Assembly (NCBI GenBank): GCA_963850915.1
Contig: CAWKND010000003.1
Location: 124,001 to 188,000 of the forward strand
Length of the DNA stretch: 64,000 nucleotides
Direction: 5' to 3'
Origin: CAVTWH01 sp963850915
GTDB taxonomy: Bacteria > Actinomycetota > Actinomycetes > Mycobacteriales > Micromonosporaceae
The notes below the pieces were generated by a model that made no database searches, had not been told where the DNA came from, and worked only from the letters and a program-made list of their open reading frames with translations. Below, in pieces: positions 7,657-17,375 of the stretch. The position numbers were made by a program, and so were the translations under genes. Positions within the stretch are counted from its first letter, which is position 1; every line of letters starts with the position of its first letter.

Positions 7657-8088
7657 GTGACCGACGATCGGCTGTCCCGGGTGTTCGCGGCGCTGTCCGA
7701 CCCGACCCGGCGCGACATCGTCGCCCGGCTCGCGGTCAGCGACGCGACCGTCGGCCAGCTGGCCGAGCCGCACGAAGTCTCCCTGCAGGCCATCTCCAAG
7801 CACCTGCGGGTGTTGGAGGAGGCCGGCCTGGTCAGCCGCAGCCGGGACGCCCAGCGGCGGCCGTGCCACCTGGAAGCGGAGGTGTTCGACCTGATGACCA
7901 GCTGGATCGAGCGGTACCGCAAGCAGGCCGAGGAGCGCTTCGAGCGCCTCGACGCGGTACTCGCGAGCCTGCCTGACAGTGACGACGCGAAACCCTTACA
8001 CATCAAGGAAGAGAGGCATCATGACCACGACCTACCCGACCACCATCGAGGCCGACCCGAAGCTCCCGACGGTCCGCATCACGCGTGA
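7657..8088 (+). CDS. ArsR-family transcriptional regulator (143 aa)
   Basis: Winged-helix ArsR-type repressor without obvious metal-site cysteines. RVFAALSDPTRRDIVARL is the classic start, followed by the recognition helix region EVSLQAISKHLRVLEEAGLV. It is of the type usually paired with AHSA1/SRPBCC proteins. GTG start with GAGGGAGG at 6 bases. Its last 68 bases overlap the next gene in another frame, where the His/Asp/Pro-rich tail (HHDHDLPDHH) looks like read-through rather than a folded domain. It probably binds the two TCAACC palindromes upstream and controls both genes. Confidence 0.93.
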   Translation: MTDDRLSRVFAALSDPTRRDIVARLAVSDATVGQLAEPHEVSLQAISKHLRVLEEAGLVSRSRDAQRRPCHLEAEVFDLMTSWIERYRKQAEERFERLDAVLASLPDSDDAKPLHIKEERHHDHDLPDHHRGRPEAPDGPHHA

Positions 8089-8500
8089 CTTCGACGCATC
8101 CCCGGAGAAGGTGTTCCGCGCGTACACCGATCCGGCACTCATCGTCCAGTGGCTCGGCCCGCGCAACCTGGAGACGCGGCTGGAGCACTGGGACGCGCAG
8201 ACCGGCGGCGGTTACCGCTACCAGATGTGGCGTGAGGGCAAGGAGATCGCCGCGTTCTACGGCTCGTTCCACGAGGTACGCCCGGCGCAGCGGCTGGTAC
8301 AGACGTTCACCTGGGCGGGTGCGCCCGACGGCGTCAGCCTGGACATCGTCACCTTCGAGGACCTGGGCGACGGGCGTACCCGCATGGTCGGGCTCTCCGT
8401 GCTGGACAGCGTCGAGAGCCGGGACGCCATGCTGGCCAGCGGCATGGAGACCGGGGTCAACGAGGGGTACGAGAAGCTCGACGAGCTGCTCGCGCGTTGA
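8021..8500 (+). CDS. SRPBCC/AHSA1-family protein (159 aa)
   Basis: START-like fold of the AHSA1/CalC group. VRITRDFDASPEKVFRAYTD, WLGPRN, GGGYRYQMWREGKEIAAFYG and the C-terminal EGYEKLDELLA are family signatures. Members bind hydrophobic ligands in a cavity; the ligand here is unknown. The ATG at 8021, with AAGGAAGAGAGG upstream, lies inside the arsR-type gene, so the two are translationally coupled under one autoregulated promoter. Confidence 0.92.
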   Translation: MTTTYPTTIEADPKLPTVRITRDFDASPEKVFRAYTDPALIVQWLGPRNLETRLEHWDAQTGGGYRYQMWREGKEIAAFYGSFHEVRPAQRLVQTFTWAGAPDGVSLDIVTFEDLGDGRTRMVGLSVLDSVESRDAMLASGMETGVNEGYEKLDELLAR

Positions 8501-8512
8501 GCCTCAGCCCGT

Positions 8513-10339
8513 TTACGACAGCGCCACCAGAGCCAGTGAGAGCTCGGTGGCGCCGTCGTGCGTCAGCTCCACCGGTACTCCCCAGTCCTGCCGGGTGAGG
8601 TAGCAGGCCGGGTACTCCGCGTCCGCGTCGCAGGTCGCGGCCTGCGCGACGACCTGCAGCACGCCGCCGGGTACCGCCGGGTCCAGCCGCAGTTCCCGAC
8701 TCAGCTCGGTACCCGCCCCGCCACCGTCGAGCAGCAGCCCCGGTGGTGAGGCGGAGACGGTCAGCCGGGTGGGTGGACCGAACGAGTCGTCCAGCTTGCT
8801 GCCGGGCGCCGGGCTGAAGAGCACAGCCAATCGCACGGTACCGCCGGCCAACCGGGTCACCGGGCGCTCGGTGCGCATCCGTACCCCATCGGTCGTGATT
8901 CCGGCCGCCGCCAGCACGCCGGGCGCGAGCCGGGTCAGCCGGTGCGCCGCCGACTCGACCACCAGCACCGCGCCGTCCGGGGTGAGCAGCACGTCGCTCG
9001 GCTCGGCCAGCCCGGTGGCGACCGTGCTGACTACGCCGTCACGCAGCAGCCGCACCGCACCGTTGTACGTGTCCGCGACCAGTACCGCGCCGTCGGGCAG
9101 CGCGCAGACGCCGAGCGGGTGCTGGAACAGCGCGGTCGCGGCCGGCCCGTCCATCAGTCCGAAGTCGAAGAGCCCCTGCCCGACCGCCGTGTGCAGGGCG
9201 CCGCCCTGGACGAAGCGCAGCGCCGAGGACTCGCTGTCGGCGACCCACAGCCGCCCGTCGGGGCCGGCCGACAGGCCGGAGGGCTGGGCCATCCACGCCT
9301 CGGCGAGCGGGCCGTCCTTCAGCGCTTCGACGGTGGTACCCGCGTAGACGCCGGCGGTGCGCTTCGCCGGGTCGTACCACCACAGCTGGTGGATGCCGGC
9401 CATGGCGATGATCACCCGGTCGTCGTACCCGTCCCCATACCATGCGACATCCCACGGCGAGGAGAGGTCGACGGCGAGCGCGTCATGGGCCGAGCCGTCC
9501 GGTGCCCGGCGCCACTGCTTCCCGGTACCGGCGATGGTCGTCACCTGGCCGTCGGCGAGGCGTACTCCGCGCAGCAGGTGGTTGACGGTGTCCGCCACCA
9601 CGACGTCGTACCCGGCCACGGCGGCGATCTCGGGCGGCAGCAGGCACACGCCGTTGGGCTCGGAGAACTGTGCCTGGTCGGGTGCGCCGTCGTTGTGTCC
9701 CCGGGTACCGGCGCCGATCCGGGCCAGTACCGTCTCCCCGTCCGGGGCCAGCCGTACCAGCTGGTGCTGCGCCGACGAGGAGACCAGCAGGTCACCGTCG
9801 GGCAGGGCAACGGCCTTGGCCGGGAAGCGCAGTGCCGTGTCCGCGTGCGCGGTGGGCCTGAACGGGCCGGCGCCCCGGTGCAGCGTCCCCTTCGCCTCGT
9901 GCGTGGCGACCAGTTCGGCAATCAGCGCGCCGAGCGCCGGGGCGTGCCCCTCGCCGGCGAGCGTGGCGACCACGTACCCCTCCGGGTCGACCACGCACAG
10001 CGTCGGCCAGGCCCGAGCGGCGTACTGCTGCCACATCAACAGCTCGGGATCATCGAGTACCGGGTGGCTCACCTGGTACCGCTCGACAGCGGCTGCCACG
10101 GCGGCTGGATCCTTCTCGTGCTCGAACTTCGGCGAGTGCACCCCGATGATCACGAGTACGTCCCCGAAGCGCTCCTCCAACGGCCGCAGCTCATCCAGCA
10201 CGTGCAGGCAGTTGACGCAGCAGAACGTCCAGAAGTCGAGCAGCACGATCTTGCCGCGCAGGTCGCTGAGCTTCAGTTCCCGCCCGCCGGTGTTCAGCCA
10301 CTCCCGACCACGCAACTCCGGCGCCCGTACCCGCGTCAT
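8513..10339 (-). CDS. Thioredoxin-like/NHL-repeat protein, NHLRC2-type (608 aa)
   Basis: An N-terminal thioredoxin-like domain (about residues 1-150) carries FWTFCCVNCLHVLDEL, a CxxC with an extra preceding Cys (Cys40-Cys41-Val-Asn-Cys44), as in NHLRC2-type proteins. It is followed by six NHL/beta-propeller blades such as FSEPNGVCLLPP, HPLGVCALPDGAVLVADTYN and GLAEPSDVLLTPDGAVLVVE, then a beta-rich C-terminal domain. No signal peptide is visible. The role is probably redox-linked, but the substrate is unknown. Start MTRVRAPELRG at 10339; an in-frame ATG at 10357 is possible. The open frame continues upstream into the LppU-like gene only because that gene is frameshifted. Confidence 0.87.
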   Translation of the reverse strand: MTRVRAPELRGREWLNTGGRELKLSDLRGKIVLLDFWTFCCVNCLHVLDELRPLEERFGDVLVIIGVHSPKFEHEKDPAAVAAAVERYQVSHPVLDDPELLMWQQYAARAWPTLCVVDPEGYVVATLAGEGHAPALGALIAELVATHEAKGTLHRGAGPFRPTAHADTALRFPAKAVALPDGDLLVSSSAQHQLVRLAPDGETVLARIGAGTRGHNDGAPDQAQFSEPNGVCLLPPEIAAVAGYDVVVADTVNHLLRGVRLADGQVTTIAGTGKQWRRAPDGSAHDALAVDLSSPWDVAWYGDGYDDRVIIAMAGIHQLWWYDPAKRTAGVYAGTTVEALKDGPLAEAWMAQPSGLSAGPDGRLWVADSESSALRFVQGGALHTAVGQGLFDFGLMDGPAATALFQHPLGVCALPDGAVLVADTYNGAVRLLRDGVVSTVATGLAEPSDVLLTPDGAVLVVESAAHRLTRLAPGVLAAAGITTDGVRMRTERPVTRLAGGTVRLAVLFSPAPGSKLDDSFGPPTRLTVSASPPGLLLDGGGAGTELSRELRLDPAVPGGVLQVVAQAATCDADAEYPACYLTRQDWGVPVELTHDGATELSLALVALS

Positions 10340-10385
10340 CGCTCCATCATCCGACATCGCCGAGCATCGCCGGGAGGAGCCGCGA

Positions 10386-10447
10386 GGTGATGTTGCACGT
10401 ATGGCTGCTGTGTCAGCGCGGTTGGCAGCCATACGTGCAACATCACC
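10386..10447. repeat. Perfect 23-bp inverted repeat, interspersed palindromic element
   Basis: Arms 10386-10408 (beginning GGTGATGTTGCACGTATGG) and 10425-10447 are exact reverse complements, with a 16-base loop. It lies between the stop codon of the LppU-like gene and the start of the NHL gene, so it may end transcription of the former. A diverged copy is at 3005-3058. That recurrence argues for a repeat family rather than a simple terminator. Confidence 0.85.
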
Positions 10448-10455
10448 CGGCGCGG

Positions 10456-12019
10456 CTACTTGGGCTTGAGGCAGTACGTGGTGGTCGTACCGTTCTTGTT
10501 GTCCACCACGATGAACGGCTCCGTGGTGGCGCACGAGGACTGGTTGGGTACCTGCCGGTCGATCTTGAACGCGCCGGAGTCGGAGCAGTCGACGAGTACG
10601 GCCGACTTGCCCTGCTCCTTCACGCAGGCACCGACCTTGTACTCGGCCGGTTTGCGCACCACGCGCAGGTAGTAGGCGACGCCGGCCAGTGCCACGATCA
10701 CCAGCGCGGCGAGCACGATCCCGACGACGAGCTTGCTCTTGCCCGGCTTGACCGGTGCCGGCGCAGCGTTGGCCGACCCCTCCGACGGCCCGACGGCGTA
10801 CGGGTCGGCAGGCGCGTACGCATCGGCCGGGGCGTACGGGTCGGCCGGCGAGTACTGCTCCTCCGGGTAGGCGTTGTGCGGCGCGTACGGGTCGGCGGCA
10901 GCCGCGTACGGGTCCCGGTCCCGGCTGGGCGCGATGATGTTGGTGGCGTTCGGATCGGCTGCCCACGGGCGTCCGCGCTCCGCGTCCTCCGGCCCGCTGG
11001 CCGGGAAGCTGCCCGGCTGCTGCGGACCACCCGGCTGCTGCGGGCCGCCCGGCTGCTGCTGGCGGCGGGCCGGGCTGACGGGGCGAGCCGTAGGTACCGG
11101 GCCGGGTCGGCGGCGCCTGGTCGTAGGCGCCGCCTGGCCGGGCCGGTGAAGAACCGCCCGGTGCCTGGTCGTAGCCGCCCGGTCGACCCGACGGCGGGCC
11201 GCCCGCTGCCTGGTCGTAGCGCGGGCCGCCCGGATAGGCGGGACCGCCGTAGCTCTCCGGGCCGCCGGGGCCGTCCGGTCGGGGCGGGTGGCTGGGTCCA
11301 CCACCGAAGCCGGGCGCAGCGCCGGGGCCGCCCTGCGGGTAGCCGGCGCTCTGCTGGTACTCCGCCGGGCGCTCGGGCGCGGGCGGGCGGGGCGGCTGCT
11401 CGGGGTACCCGGCGGGCGGTGCCCAGGCCGAGGTGGCCGGCGCTTCGGGGCGCTGCGGTACGTCGGGCACCTCGGGTACCCGGGCGCCACCGTAGGTACG
11501 GCCGGTGGCCGGCTCCGAGTAGGCCTCCGAGCGCGGCGGGCGCTGCTGCGGGTACGGGTCGGCGGCCGGGTACGCCGGCGGCTCCGGGGCGGCCGGCGGC
11601 CGGCTGGCGCCGTAGACCGTGGCGCGGCCGGGGCCGGCGGGTCCGCCACCTGCGGGAGCGGGCGGGGCGGGCGGCGTGGGCGGGCCGTAGCTGGTGGGCG
11701 GGGCACTGGTCGGGTACGCCAGCGGTGTCGGGCTGGCCGGCGGGGGCGGCGGGGCGGGTACCCGGGCGCTGCCGCCGTAGACCGTGCCGGTGCGTGGTTG
11801 CGGGTCGGCCGAGGCCGAGGCGCGCGGGCTGTCCCAGTGCTGGTCCGGCACGCCGGGTGGCGGGCTCTCCGGCTCCGGGTCGGCGGGGTCGGCGAATCCG
11901 CTCCAGACCCCAGGCTGAGGCGGCGCGTCGGGGAGGCGTTCGCCGCTCCGCGAGTGCCGACCGGGGCCTGCTCCGTCGGCCGGTTCGTAACCCGGTCGGT
12001 ACGAGCCCTCGGACGTCAT
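10456..12019 (-). CDS. Proline-rich membrane protein with LppU/SCO3897-type C-terminal domain, frameshifted
   Basis: The first ~310 codons from ATG 12019 encode a very Pro/Gly/Ala/Tyr-rich, low-complexity cytoplasmic region. Coding then moves to another frame near 11065 and continues PGGPQQPGGPQQPG, repeated DPYAPAD units, one membrane helix (KLVVGIVLAALVIVALAGVAYYL) and an exported domain YKVGACVKEQGKSAVLVDCS to CLKPK, with paired cysteines, resembling LppU/SCO3897 domains. A single indel in the low-complexity stretch joins the halves. It could be a sequencing error, because both sides are intact. AAGGGG precedes the ATG. The function of the family is unknown. Confidence 0.75.
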
Positions 12020-12276
12020 TGATCTGCCCCTTCTCGCCTGTCGCGAACCGCCGCACCCTTCGTGGCGGCCAACCTGCCGACGGTAGCGCCTGCGGCGCCG
12101 ATCCGGCAGAGGGTAACCGTACCCGTCGGTTCAATCCCCTGGTGGGGCCAGGCCGGCCCGACCGAACGGACAACCCCAGGTCGGACCCCATTTCGGTGGT
12201 ACGCCGCAGAAAAGCCGAGGACCCGGCCGGCCATTGGCCAACCGGGTCCCGACTTGGTGGATCGGTGCGGACTGGA

Positions 12277-13738
12277 TCAGTCCCGGCCGAGCAGGGCGGT
12301 CTCCGGGTCGGTGAGGAAACCGGCCACGGCTGCCATGAACTTCGAGCCGAGTTCGCCGTCGATGATGCGGTGGTCGAACGACGTGCTCAGGGTGGTGACC
12401 TGACGAATCTTGATCTTCCCCTTGTGTACCCACGGCATCGGCCGGATCGTGCCCAGCGCCAGGATCGCGGCTTCGCCAGGCGGCAGGATGGGGGTACCGG
12501 TGTCCACGCCGAACACGCCGACGTTGGTGATCGAGAAGGTACCGCCGGACATGTCCGCGGGCGTCGCCCGTCCCGCCTTCGCGGTGCGTACCAGCTCGCT
12601 CAGCGCATCGGCGAGCTCCCGCAGCGACAGCCGCCCGGCGTCCTTGACGTTCGGTACCACCAGCCCACGTTCGGTGGCCGCCGCGATGCCGAGGTTGACG
12701 TACTCCTTGACCACGATCTCGTCGCCCGCCCAGGACGAGTTGATCATCGGGTACCGGCCGATCGCGTGCAGTACCGCCCGCGCGACCAGGAGCAGCGGCG
12801 AAACCCGTACCCCCTGCCACTCGGGCAGCGCCTTGATCCGCTCCAGCGCCTTCATCGACCGGGTCACGTCGACGGTCTGGAATACCGACACGTGCGGGGC
12901 GGTGAACGCGCTGGCCACCATGTTTGCGGCGGTCAGCTTGCGGACGCCCTTGACCGGAATGCGCTGTTCCCGGCTGGCGTCGAAGACCGGCGCGGCCGGG
13001 GCGTTGGACGGGGCGACGGGCGGAGCGGCCAGCGCGGCCTGTACGTCCTCCCGGGTGATCGAGCCCTGCGGCCCGCTCCCGATCAACACGGTCAGGTCGA
13101 CGCCCAGGTCCCGGGCCAGCTTGCGAACCGGCGGCTTGGCCAGCGCCACGCCGCCGCCGTTGGCCGCACCGTTGGCGGCACCGTTGACGGCCGACCCGTT
13201 GCTCGCCGCGACAGGCAGCGGGCGCGACCGGCGGCGGGGCGGGCGGCGCGGGGGCGGCCGGCGGCTCCGGAGTGGTCACCGTCTCCGCATGGGTACCGAC
13301 CCGGGCGCGTCGTTTCGCGGCAGCCGTCTTCGGCCCGTACCCGACGAGTACCGGCGTGCGGGCCGGCGCACCGACCATGCCCGGCTCCACCGAGCCCTCG
13401 GCCGGCGCGATCTGTACCGCCGCAAGCGAAGCAGCCGACGGGGTCGGCAGGTCAGCGGCGTCCGGATCGGTGTCGATGGCGATGATCGGCGCACCCACCT
13501 CGACGGTGGAGCCCTCCGGGTGGAAGATCGTCCGTACCTTGCCGGCCCACTTCGCCGGGATCTCCACCGCTGCCTTCGCGGTCTCCACCTCGACGATCGG
13601 CTGGTTCTGGGTGATCGTGTCGCCCTCGGTGACGTACCACCGCAGGATCTCGCCTTCGGTCAACCCCTCACCCAGGTCGGGAAGGGTGAAGACCTTGACC
13701 CGCTCGGTCTGTGCCTTACTCGGAGCCACCGCCCTCAC
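12277..13738 (-). CDS. bkdC: 2-oxo acid dehydrogenase E2 (dihydrolipoamide acyltransferase), frameshifted in the linker
   Basis: N-terminal lipoyl domain with the lipoylated Lys in IVEVETAKAAVE; then an Ala/Pro linker; a peripheral-subunit-binding domain (PPVRKLARDLGVDLTVLIGS); and the catalytic domain ending SFDHRIIDGELGSKFM, where the His and Asp of DHRxxDG are catalytic. The linker is broken by one indel in a G/C run near 13220, so the catalytic part appears as a separate frame beginning near 13230. A true break would disable the complex, so a sequencing error is likely. The GTG at 13738 overlaps the stop of the E1beta gene (GTGA). Branched-chain specificity is inferred from subunit sizes; pyruvate is the alternative. 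Confidence 0.85.
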
Positions 13739-14712
13739 CAGCCGAAACTACGGTCGACGGCGTCGAGTACCCGATCGAGGTCGGGCAGGTAGATCTCCTC
13801 GAGCCGGGCCGCCGGGTAGGGGATGTTGGGGCCGGTGACCCGCATGACGGGCGACTCCAGCGAGTAGAAGCACTCCTCGGTGACCCGGGCGGCGAGTTCC
13901 GCGCCGAGGCCGATGTTGGACGGCGCCTCGTGCACCACGATCAGCCGGCCGGTCTGGCGTACCGAGGCGTAGACCGGGGTCATGTCCAGCGGGGAGAGCG
14001 AGCGCAGGTCGATGACCTCCAGCTCACGCCCGTCCTCGGCAGCGGCTGCCGCCGCGTCCAGGGCGGTACGCACCATCGGGCCGTAGGCCACCACGGTGGC
14101 GTCGCCGCCTTGCCGTACCACCCGCGAGTCGTGCAGCCCCAGATCGGCGGAGTCGGTGTCGACCTCGCCCTTCTCCCAGTACCGCCGCTTGGGCTCGAGG
14201 AAGATGATCGGGTCGTCCGAGGCGATGGCCTGCTGCATCATCCAGTACGCGTCGTGCGGGTTGGCGCAGGTCACCACCTTCAGGCCGGGCGTGTGCGCGA
14301 AGTACGTCTCGGGCGACTCGGAGTGGTGCTCCACAGCGCCGATACCGCCACCGAACGGGATCCGGATCACCATCGGGATGGCGATCTTCCCGCGCGAGCG
14401 GTAGTGGAACTTGGCCACCTGGGACACGATCTGGTCGTACGCCGGGTAGACGAAGCCGTCGAACTGGATCTCGCAGACCGGCCGGTACCCCCGCATTGCC
14501 AGGCCGATGGCCGTCCCAATGATGCCCGATTCGGCCAGCGGGGTGTCGATGACCCGGTGTTCGCCGAAGTCCTTCTGCAGTCCGTCGGTGATCCGGAAGA
14601 CGCCACCGAGCTTGCCGACGTCCTCGCCCATGATGATGACCTTGGGGTCGTCCTCCATCGCGCGGCGCAGGCCGTTGTTCAGTGCCTTGCCGATGGTGAG
14701 CTGGTCGCTCAT
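13735..14712 (-). CDS. bkdB: 2-oxo acid dehydrogenase E1 beta subunit (325 aa)
   Basis: Transketolase-like pyrimidine-binding domain plus C-terminal transketolase domain. Conserved segments include LRRAMEDDPKVIIMGEDVGK, DTPLAESGIIGTAIGLAMRG, FHYRSRGKIAIPMVIR and DLRSLSPLD. It forms the alpha2beta2 E1 heterotetramer with the product of the upstream gene, decarboxylating a branched-chain 2-oxo acid (or pyruvate) on thiamine diphosphate. Its ATG overlaps the alpha-subunit stop (TGATG), and its stop overlaps the E2 start, so the three genes form a tightly coupled operon. Confidence 0.92.
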   Translation of the reverse strand: MSDQLTIGKALNNGLRRAMEDDPKVIIMGEDVGKLGGVFRITDGLQKDFGEHRVIDTPLAESGIIGTAIGLAMRGYRPVCEIQFDGFVYPAYDQIVSQVAKFHYRSRGKIAIPMVIRIPFGGGIGAVEHHSESPETYFAHTPGLKVVTCANPHDAYWMMQQAIASDDPIIFLEPKRRYWEKGEVDTDSADLGLHDSRVVRQGGDATVVAYGPMVRTALDAAAAAAEDGRELEVIDLRSLSPLDMTPVYASVRQTGRLIVVHEAPSNIGLGAELAARVTEECFYSLESPVMRVTGPNIPYPAARLEEIYLPDLDRVLDAVDRSFGW

Positions 14713-15851
14713 CAGTGCCCCTCTCCAGCGAACGAGGCGAGGTATTCGGTGTACTGCGCGCGCTCGGCGTCCAGCAGTGGCGAGCCCTCGGGGTAGACGT
14801 TGTCGAAGAGGCTGATCGGCTCCGGGTCGGGCATGGCCAGCACCCGCTCGCGCAGGTCCGCCGCCTCCCGGTCGGCCTGCTCGTCGACGGCCGCGAAGAA
14901 GTCGGCGTCAGCGATGTGCTGCTTGTCCAGGAACCGGCGCAGTCGCAGGATCGGGTCCTTGGCCTGCCAGGCCTCGACCTCGCTGGCGATCCGGTAGCGG
15001 GTCGGGTCGTCGGAGGTGGTGTGCGCACCCATCCGGTAGGTGTACGCCTCGATCAGGGTCGGCCCCTGGCCCCGCCGGGCGTCGTCCAGCGCCGCCCGGG
15101 TCACCGCGTACGTGGCGAGTACGTCGTTGCCGTCCACCCGGATGCCCGGGAAGCCGAAGCCGGAGGCGCGCTGGTAGAGCGGTACCCGGGTCTGCCGCTC
15201 CAGTGGCTCGGAGATGGCGTACTGGTTGTTCTGGCAGAAGAAGACGATCGGCGCGTGGAACACGCCGGCGAAGATGAACGCCTCGTTGACGTCGCCCTGG
15301 CTGCTGGCCCCGTCGCCGAAGTAGGCGATCACCGCCTCGTCGGAGCCGGCGCCGCCCGCGTCGACGTTGCCGTCCAGCGTGATGCCCATGGCGTAGCCGG
15401 TCGCGTGCAGCGTCTGCGCGCCGATGACGATGGTGTACATCCCGAACTTGTTGGCCACCGGGTCCCAACCGCCCTGGTCGACGCCGCGGAACAGGCTCAG
15501 CGGCATGATCGGGTCGATCCCGCGGCAGTAGAGCACGCCGTGCTCGCGGTAGGTCGGGAAGGCCATGTCCTGCTCGCGCATCGCCCGCCCGGAGCCGACC
15601 TGGGCCGCCTCCTGACCCAGCAGGCTGGCCCAGATGCCCAGCTCGCCCTGGCGCTGCAGCGCGGTCGCCTCGGTGTCCAGCCGGCGTACCGTCACCAGGT
15701 CGCGGTAGAGCCCGCGATATTCCTCGTCGGTGAAGTCGACGCCGTACTCGGGGTGGTCGACGCGCTCACCGTCGGAGTCGAGCAACTGCACGAACTCCAC
15801 GGGAGGGCTGTCATCTGCCGGAGGCCGGCTCCCACCGTCGTCCTTCGCCAT
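14712..15851 (-). CDS. bkdA: 2-oxo acid dehydrogenase E1 alpha subunit (379 aa)
   Basis: Thiamine-diphosphate-binding subunit. The TPP motif runs from GDGASSQGDVNEAF to NNQYAIS, and the phosphorylation-loop region YRMGAHTTSDDPTRYR is conserved. About 379 residues suits branched-chain 2-oxo acid dehydrogenase E1alpha of actinobacteria, which feeds iso/anteiso fatty acid primers and amino-acid breakdown. A PdhA-type pyruvate enzyme cannot be excluded. ATG at 15851 with AGGGAG upstream. First gene of the operon; no regulator gene is adjacent. Confidence 0.92.
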   Translation of the reverse strand: MAKDDGGSRPPADDSPPVEFVQLLDSDGERVDHPEYGVDFTDEEYRGLYRDLVTVRRLDTEATALQRQGELGIWASLLGQEAAQVGSGRAMREQDMAFPTYREHGVLYCRGIDPIMPLSLFRGVDQGGWDPVANKFGMYTIVIGAQTLHATGYAMGITLDGNVDAGGAGSDEAVIAYFGDGASSQGDVNEAFIFAGVFHAPIVFFCQNNQYAISEPLERQTRVPLYQRASGFGFPGIRVDGNDVLATYAVTRAALDDARRGQGPTLIEAYTYRMGAHTTSDDPTRYRIASEVEAWQAKDPILRLRRFLDKQHIADADFFAAVDEQADREAADLRERVLAMPDPEPISLFDNVYPEGSPLLDAERAQYTEYLASFAGEGH

Positions 15852-16296
15852 CGCAACTCCCTGTCGTCTCTGCCGGGCAGCGGGGTGACCCTGACCAGGC
15901 ACGGTTTCCTCGGATCCCGCGACGGCACCCGGTGGGGCACCGCCGTGGGGGAAGCACTGGCGTGGGACTGCCCATGCGCAGGGTATGCGCAGCGGCGGCC
16001 CCAGTGCCGTAGTCCCCAGCATTGCAGATGACGTGAGTACCGCCACAGTGCCGCGATAGGAGTTACCTTCGGCTAGCCTTCGAGCACGCTCCGAAAGTTG
16101 GCACACGCCCCCGGACCGTGTCCGCATGGCCTGAGCTGCGCGGATGCGGACAAGCATCGCGGCGGTTTGTCCTATTGACGAAGTGACGCCGCAAATCAAC
16201 CCGTTGCCCAGCCGGCCCCCAGACCGATAACCAGGGCGAGGGTGTCGTTCGTGACACCGGGGGTGGCGACCGCCCGACCGGCGGCCGGCCTAGGGG
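15852..16296. other. Intergenic region between the divergent E1alpha and 117-residue genes
   Basis: 445 bases with no convincing coding frame. It must hold the promoters for the E1-E2 operon (leftward) and the small gene at 16297 (rightward). An A/T-richer patch at 16165-16200 is the best promoter candidate. I see no clear palindrome. Confidence 0.5.
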
Positions 16297-16650
16297 GTGG
16301 CGGCGGTGCGACGAGGGGCTCTGCACGGGGAGCGTGGACTCTTCGACTCGGGACCACGCTTCGTACTCATCGTGGCCCTGCTCGCCGCGGTCACCACCGG
16401 CCCGACGGCCGCCCTGGCGCTGGCCGGCCACGCCGCCCTCGACTCGACCCACGCCCCCGCCACCACGCCACTGGTCGCCACCGCGCCGGCCGCTACCAGC
16501 GTGCTGGTACCCGACAGCGGTGACGAGGTGGCCGTGGATGCCGGCGGCGACCCGCCCGGCCCGCTGTCCACGATCCGCTTCGAGGAGCACGCGACCCAGC
16601 CGGTCACCGACACCCTGGACACGCTCGTCCTGCCCCACCGGGTCGAGTAG
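16297..16650 (+). CDS. Small exported or membrane-anchored protein of unknown function (117 aa)
   Basis: Basic N-terminus, one hydrophobic helix (FVLIVALLAAVTTGPTAALALAG) and an Ala/Thr/Val-rich extracellular tail ending TLDTLVLPHRVE. The GTG at 16297 lies after a GGGGG run; a GTG at 16306 is also possible. No family is recognised. It is convergent with the NUDIX gene, with a hairpin between them. Confidence 0.5.
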   Translation: MAAVRRGALHGERGLFDSGPRFVLIVALLAAVTTGPTAALALAGHAALDSTHAPATTPLVATAPAATSVLVPDSGDEVAVDAGGDPPGPLSTIRFEEHATQPVTDTLDTLVLPHRVE

Positions 16651-16681
16651 CCCGGCCGCCTCTATCCAGGAGGCCGGCCTG
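16651..16681. terminator. Hairpin between convergent genes
   Basis: CCCGGCCGCCTC and GAGGCCGGCCT pair with one bulge around a 7-base loop. It lies between the convergent stop codons at 16650 and 16684 and probably terminates both transcripts. Confidence 0.5.
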
Positions 16682-16683
16682 AT

Positions 16684-17340
16684 TCAGGGGACCGGGCGGA
16701 GCAGGGGTGGGTAGAGGGTGCTGGCGGAGCCGCGCCGGAAGAGCTGGGCCGGCCGGCCGCGCTCGCCCTCGGTGGCGGTACCGGTGGGCTCGACGAAGCC
16801 GGCTGTCCCGGTGACCTTGCGGTGGAAGTTGCGGGGGTCGACCGGAGCGCCCCACACCGCCTCGTACACCGCCCGCAGCTCGGCGATGGTGAACTCGGCC
16901 GCGCAGAACGCCGTGGCCAGCGGGGTGTACTCCAGCTTCGCCCGGGCGCGTTCCACCCCGTCCGCGAGGATCCGTTCGTGGTCGAAGGCGAGCCGGGCGG
17001 GGTTTGCGCCGACCGGCTGCCAGGCGGCGTCGGCGGCGTCCGAGCCGGCGGTCGGCGGCGCGGCGGTCGGCAGCAGCGCCAGGTAGGCCACCGCGATCAC
17101 CCGGCCACGCGGGTCCCGGCGGGGCGCGCCGTAGCTGGCCAGCTGCTCCAGGTGGCCGCTGATTCCGGTCTCCTCCAACAACTCCCGGTGCGCGGCGGCA
17201 TCCAGGTCCTCGTGCTCCAGGACGAATCCGCCGGGCAGGGCCCAGCGCCCGCGGTAGGGCGGGATACCGCGCCGGATCAGCAGTACCTGCAGCGCGCCCT
17301 CGTGGACGGTCAGTGCCACCAGGTCGACGGCGACCCGCAT
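16684..17340 (-). CDS. NUDIX-domain regulator, NrtR-type (218 aa)
   Basis: An N-terminal NUDIX fold (VAVDLVALTV to LPTA) with a Nudix box of the form GGFVLEHEDLDAAAHRELLE followed by ETGI, then a C-terminal winged-helix region (YTPLATAFCAAEFTIAELRA, WGAPVDPRNFHRKV). This is the architecture of NrtR, in which the NUDIX domain senses ADP-ribose-type NAD metabolites and the wHTH represses NAD genes. A palindrome of NrtR type lies 36 bases upstream, between it and the divergent SPFH gene. ATG 17340 is chosen; GTG 17349 and TTG 17352 are alternatives, none with a clear ribosome binding site. Confidence 0.85.
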   Translation of the reverse strand: MRVAVDLVALTVHEGALQVLLIRRGIPPYRGRWALPGGFVLEHEDLDAAAHRELLEETGISGHLEQLASYGAPRRDPRGRVIAVAYLALLPTAAPPTAGSDAADAAWQPVGANPARLAFDHERILADGVERARAKLEYTPLATAFCAAEFTIAELRAVYEAVWGAPVDPRNFHRKVTGTAGFVEPTGTATEGERGRPAQLFRRGSASTLYPPLLRPVP

Positions 17341-17375
17341 ATTAATCACCAACTTGACGAGAAATGCTCGACTGG

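Noticed and set aside
8513..12019. A single 1168-residue protein fusing a proline-rich region to the thioredoxin/NHL domain
   Set aside because: The frame is open only because the LppU-like gene has an indel near 11065. The natural C-terminus of that gene lies in another frame and stops at 10456, and the NHL protein has its own start.
10387..13485. 1032-codon plus-strand frame
   Set aside because: Mirror of the proline-rich and E2 genes; Arg/Gly/Ala-rich with no recognisable domain.
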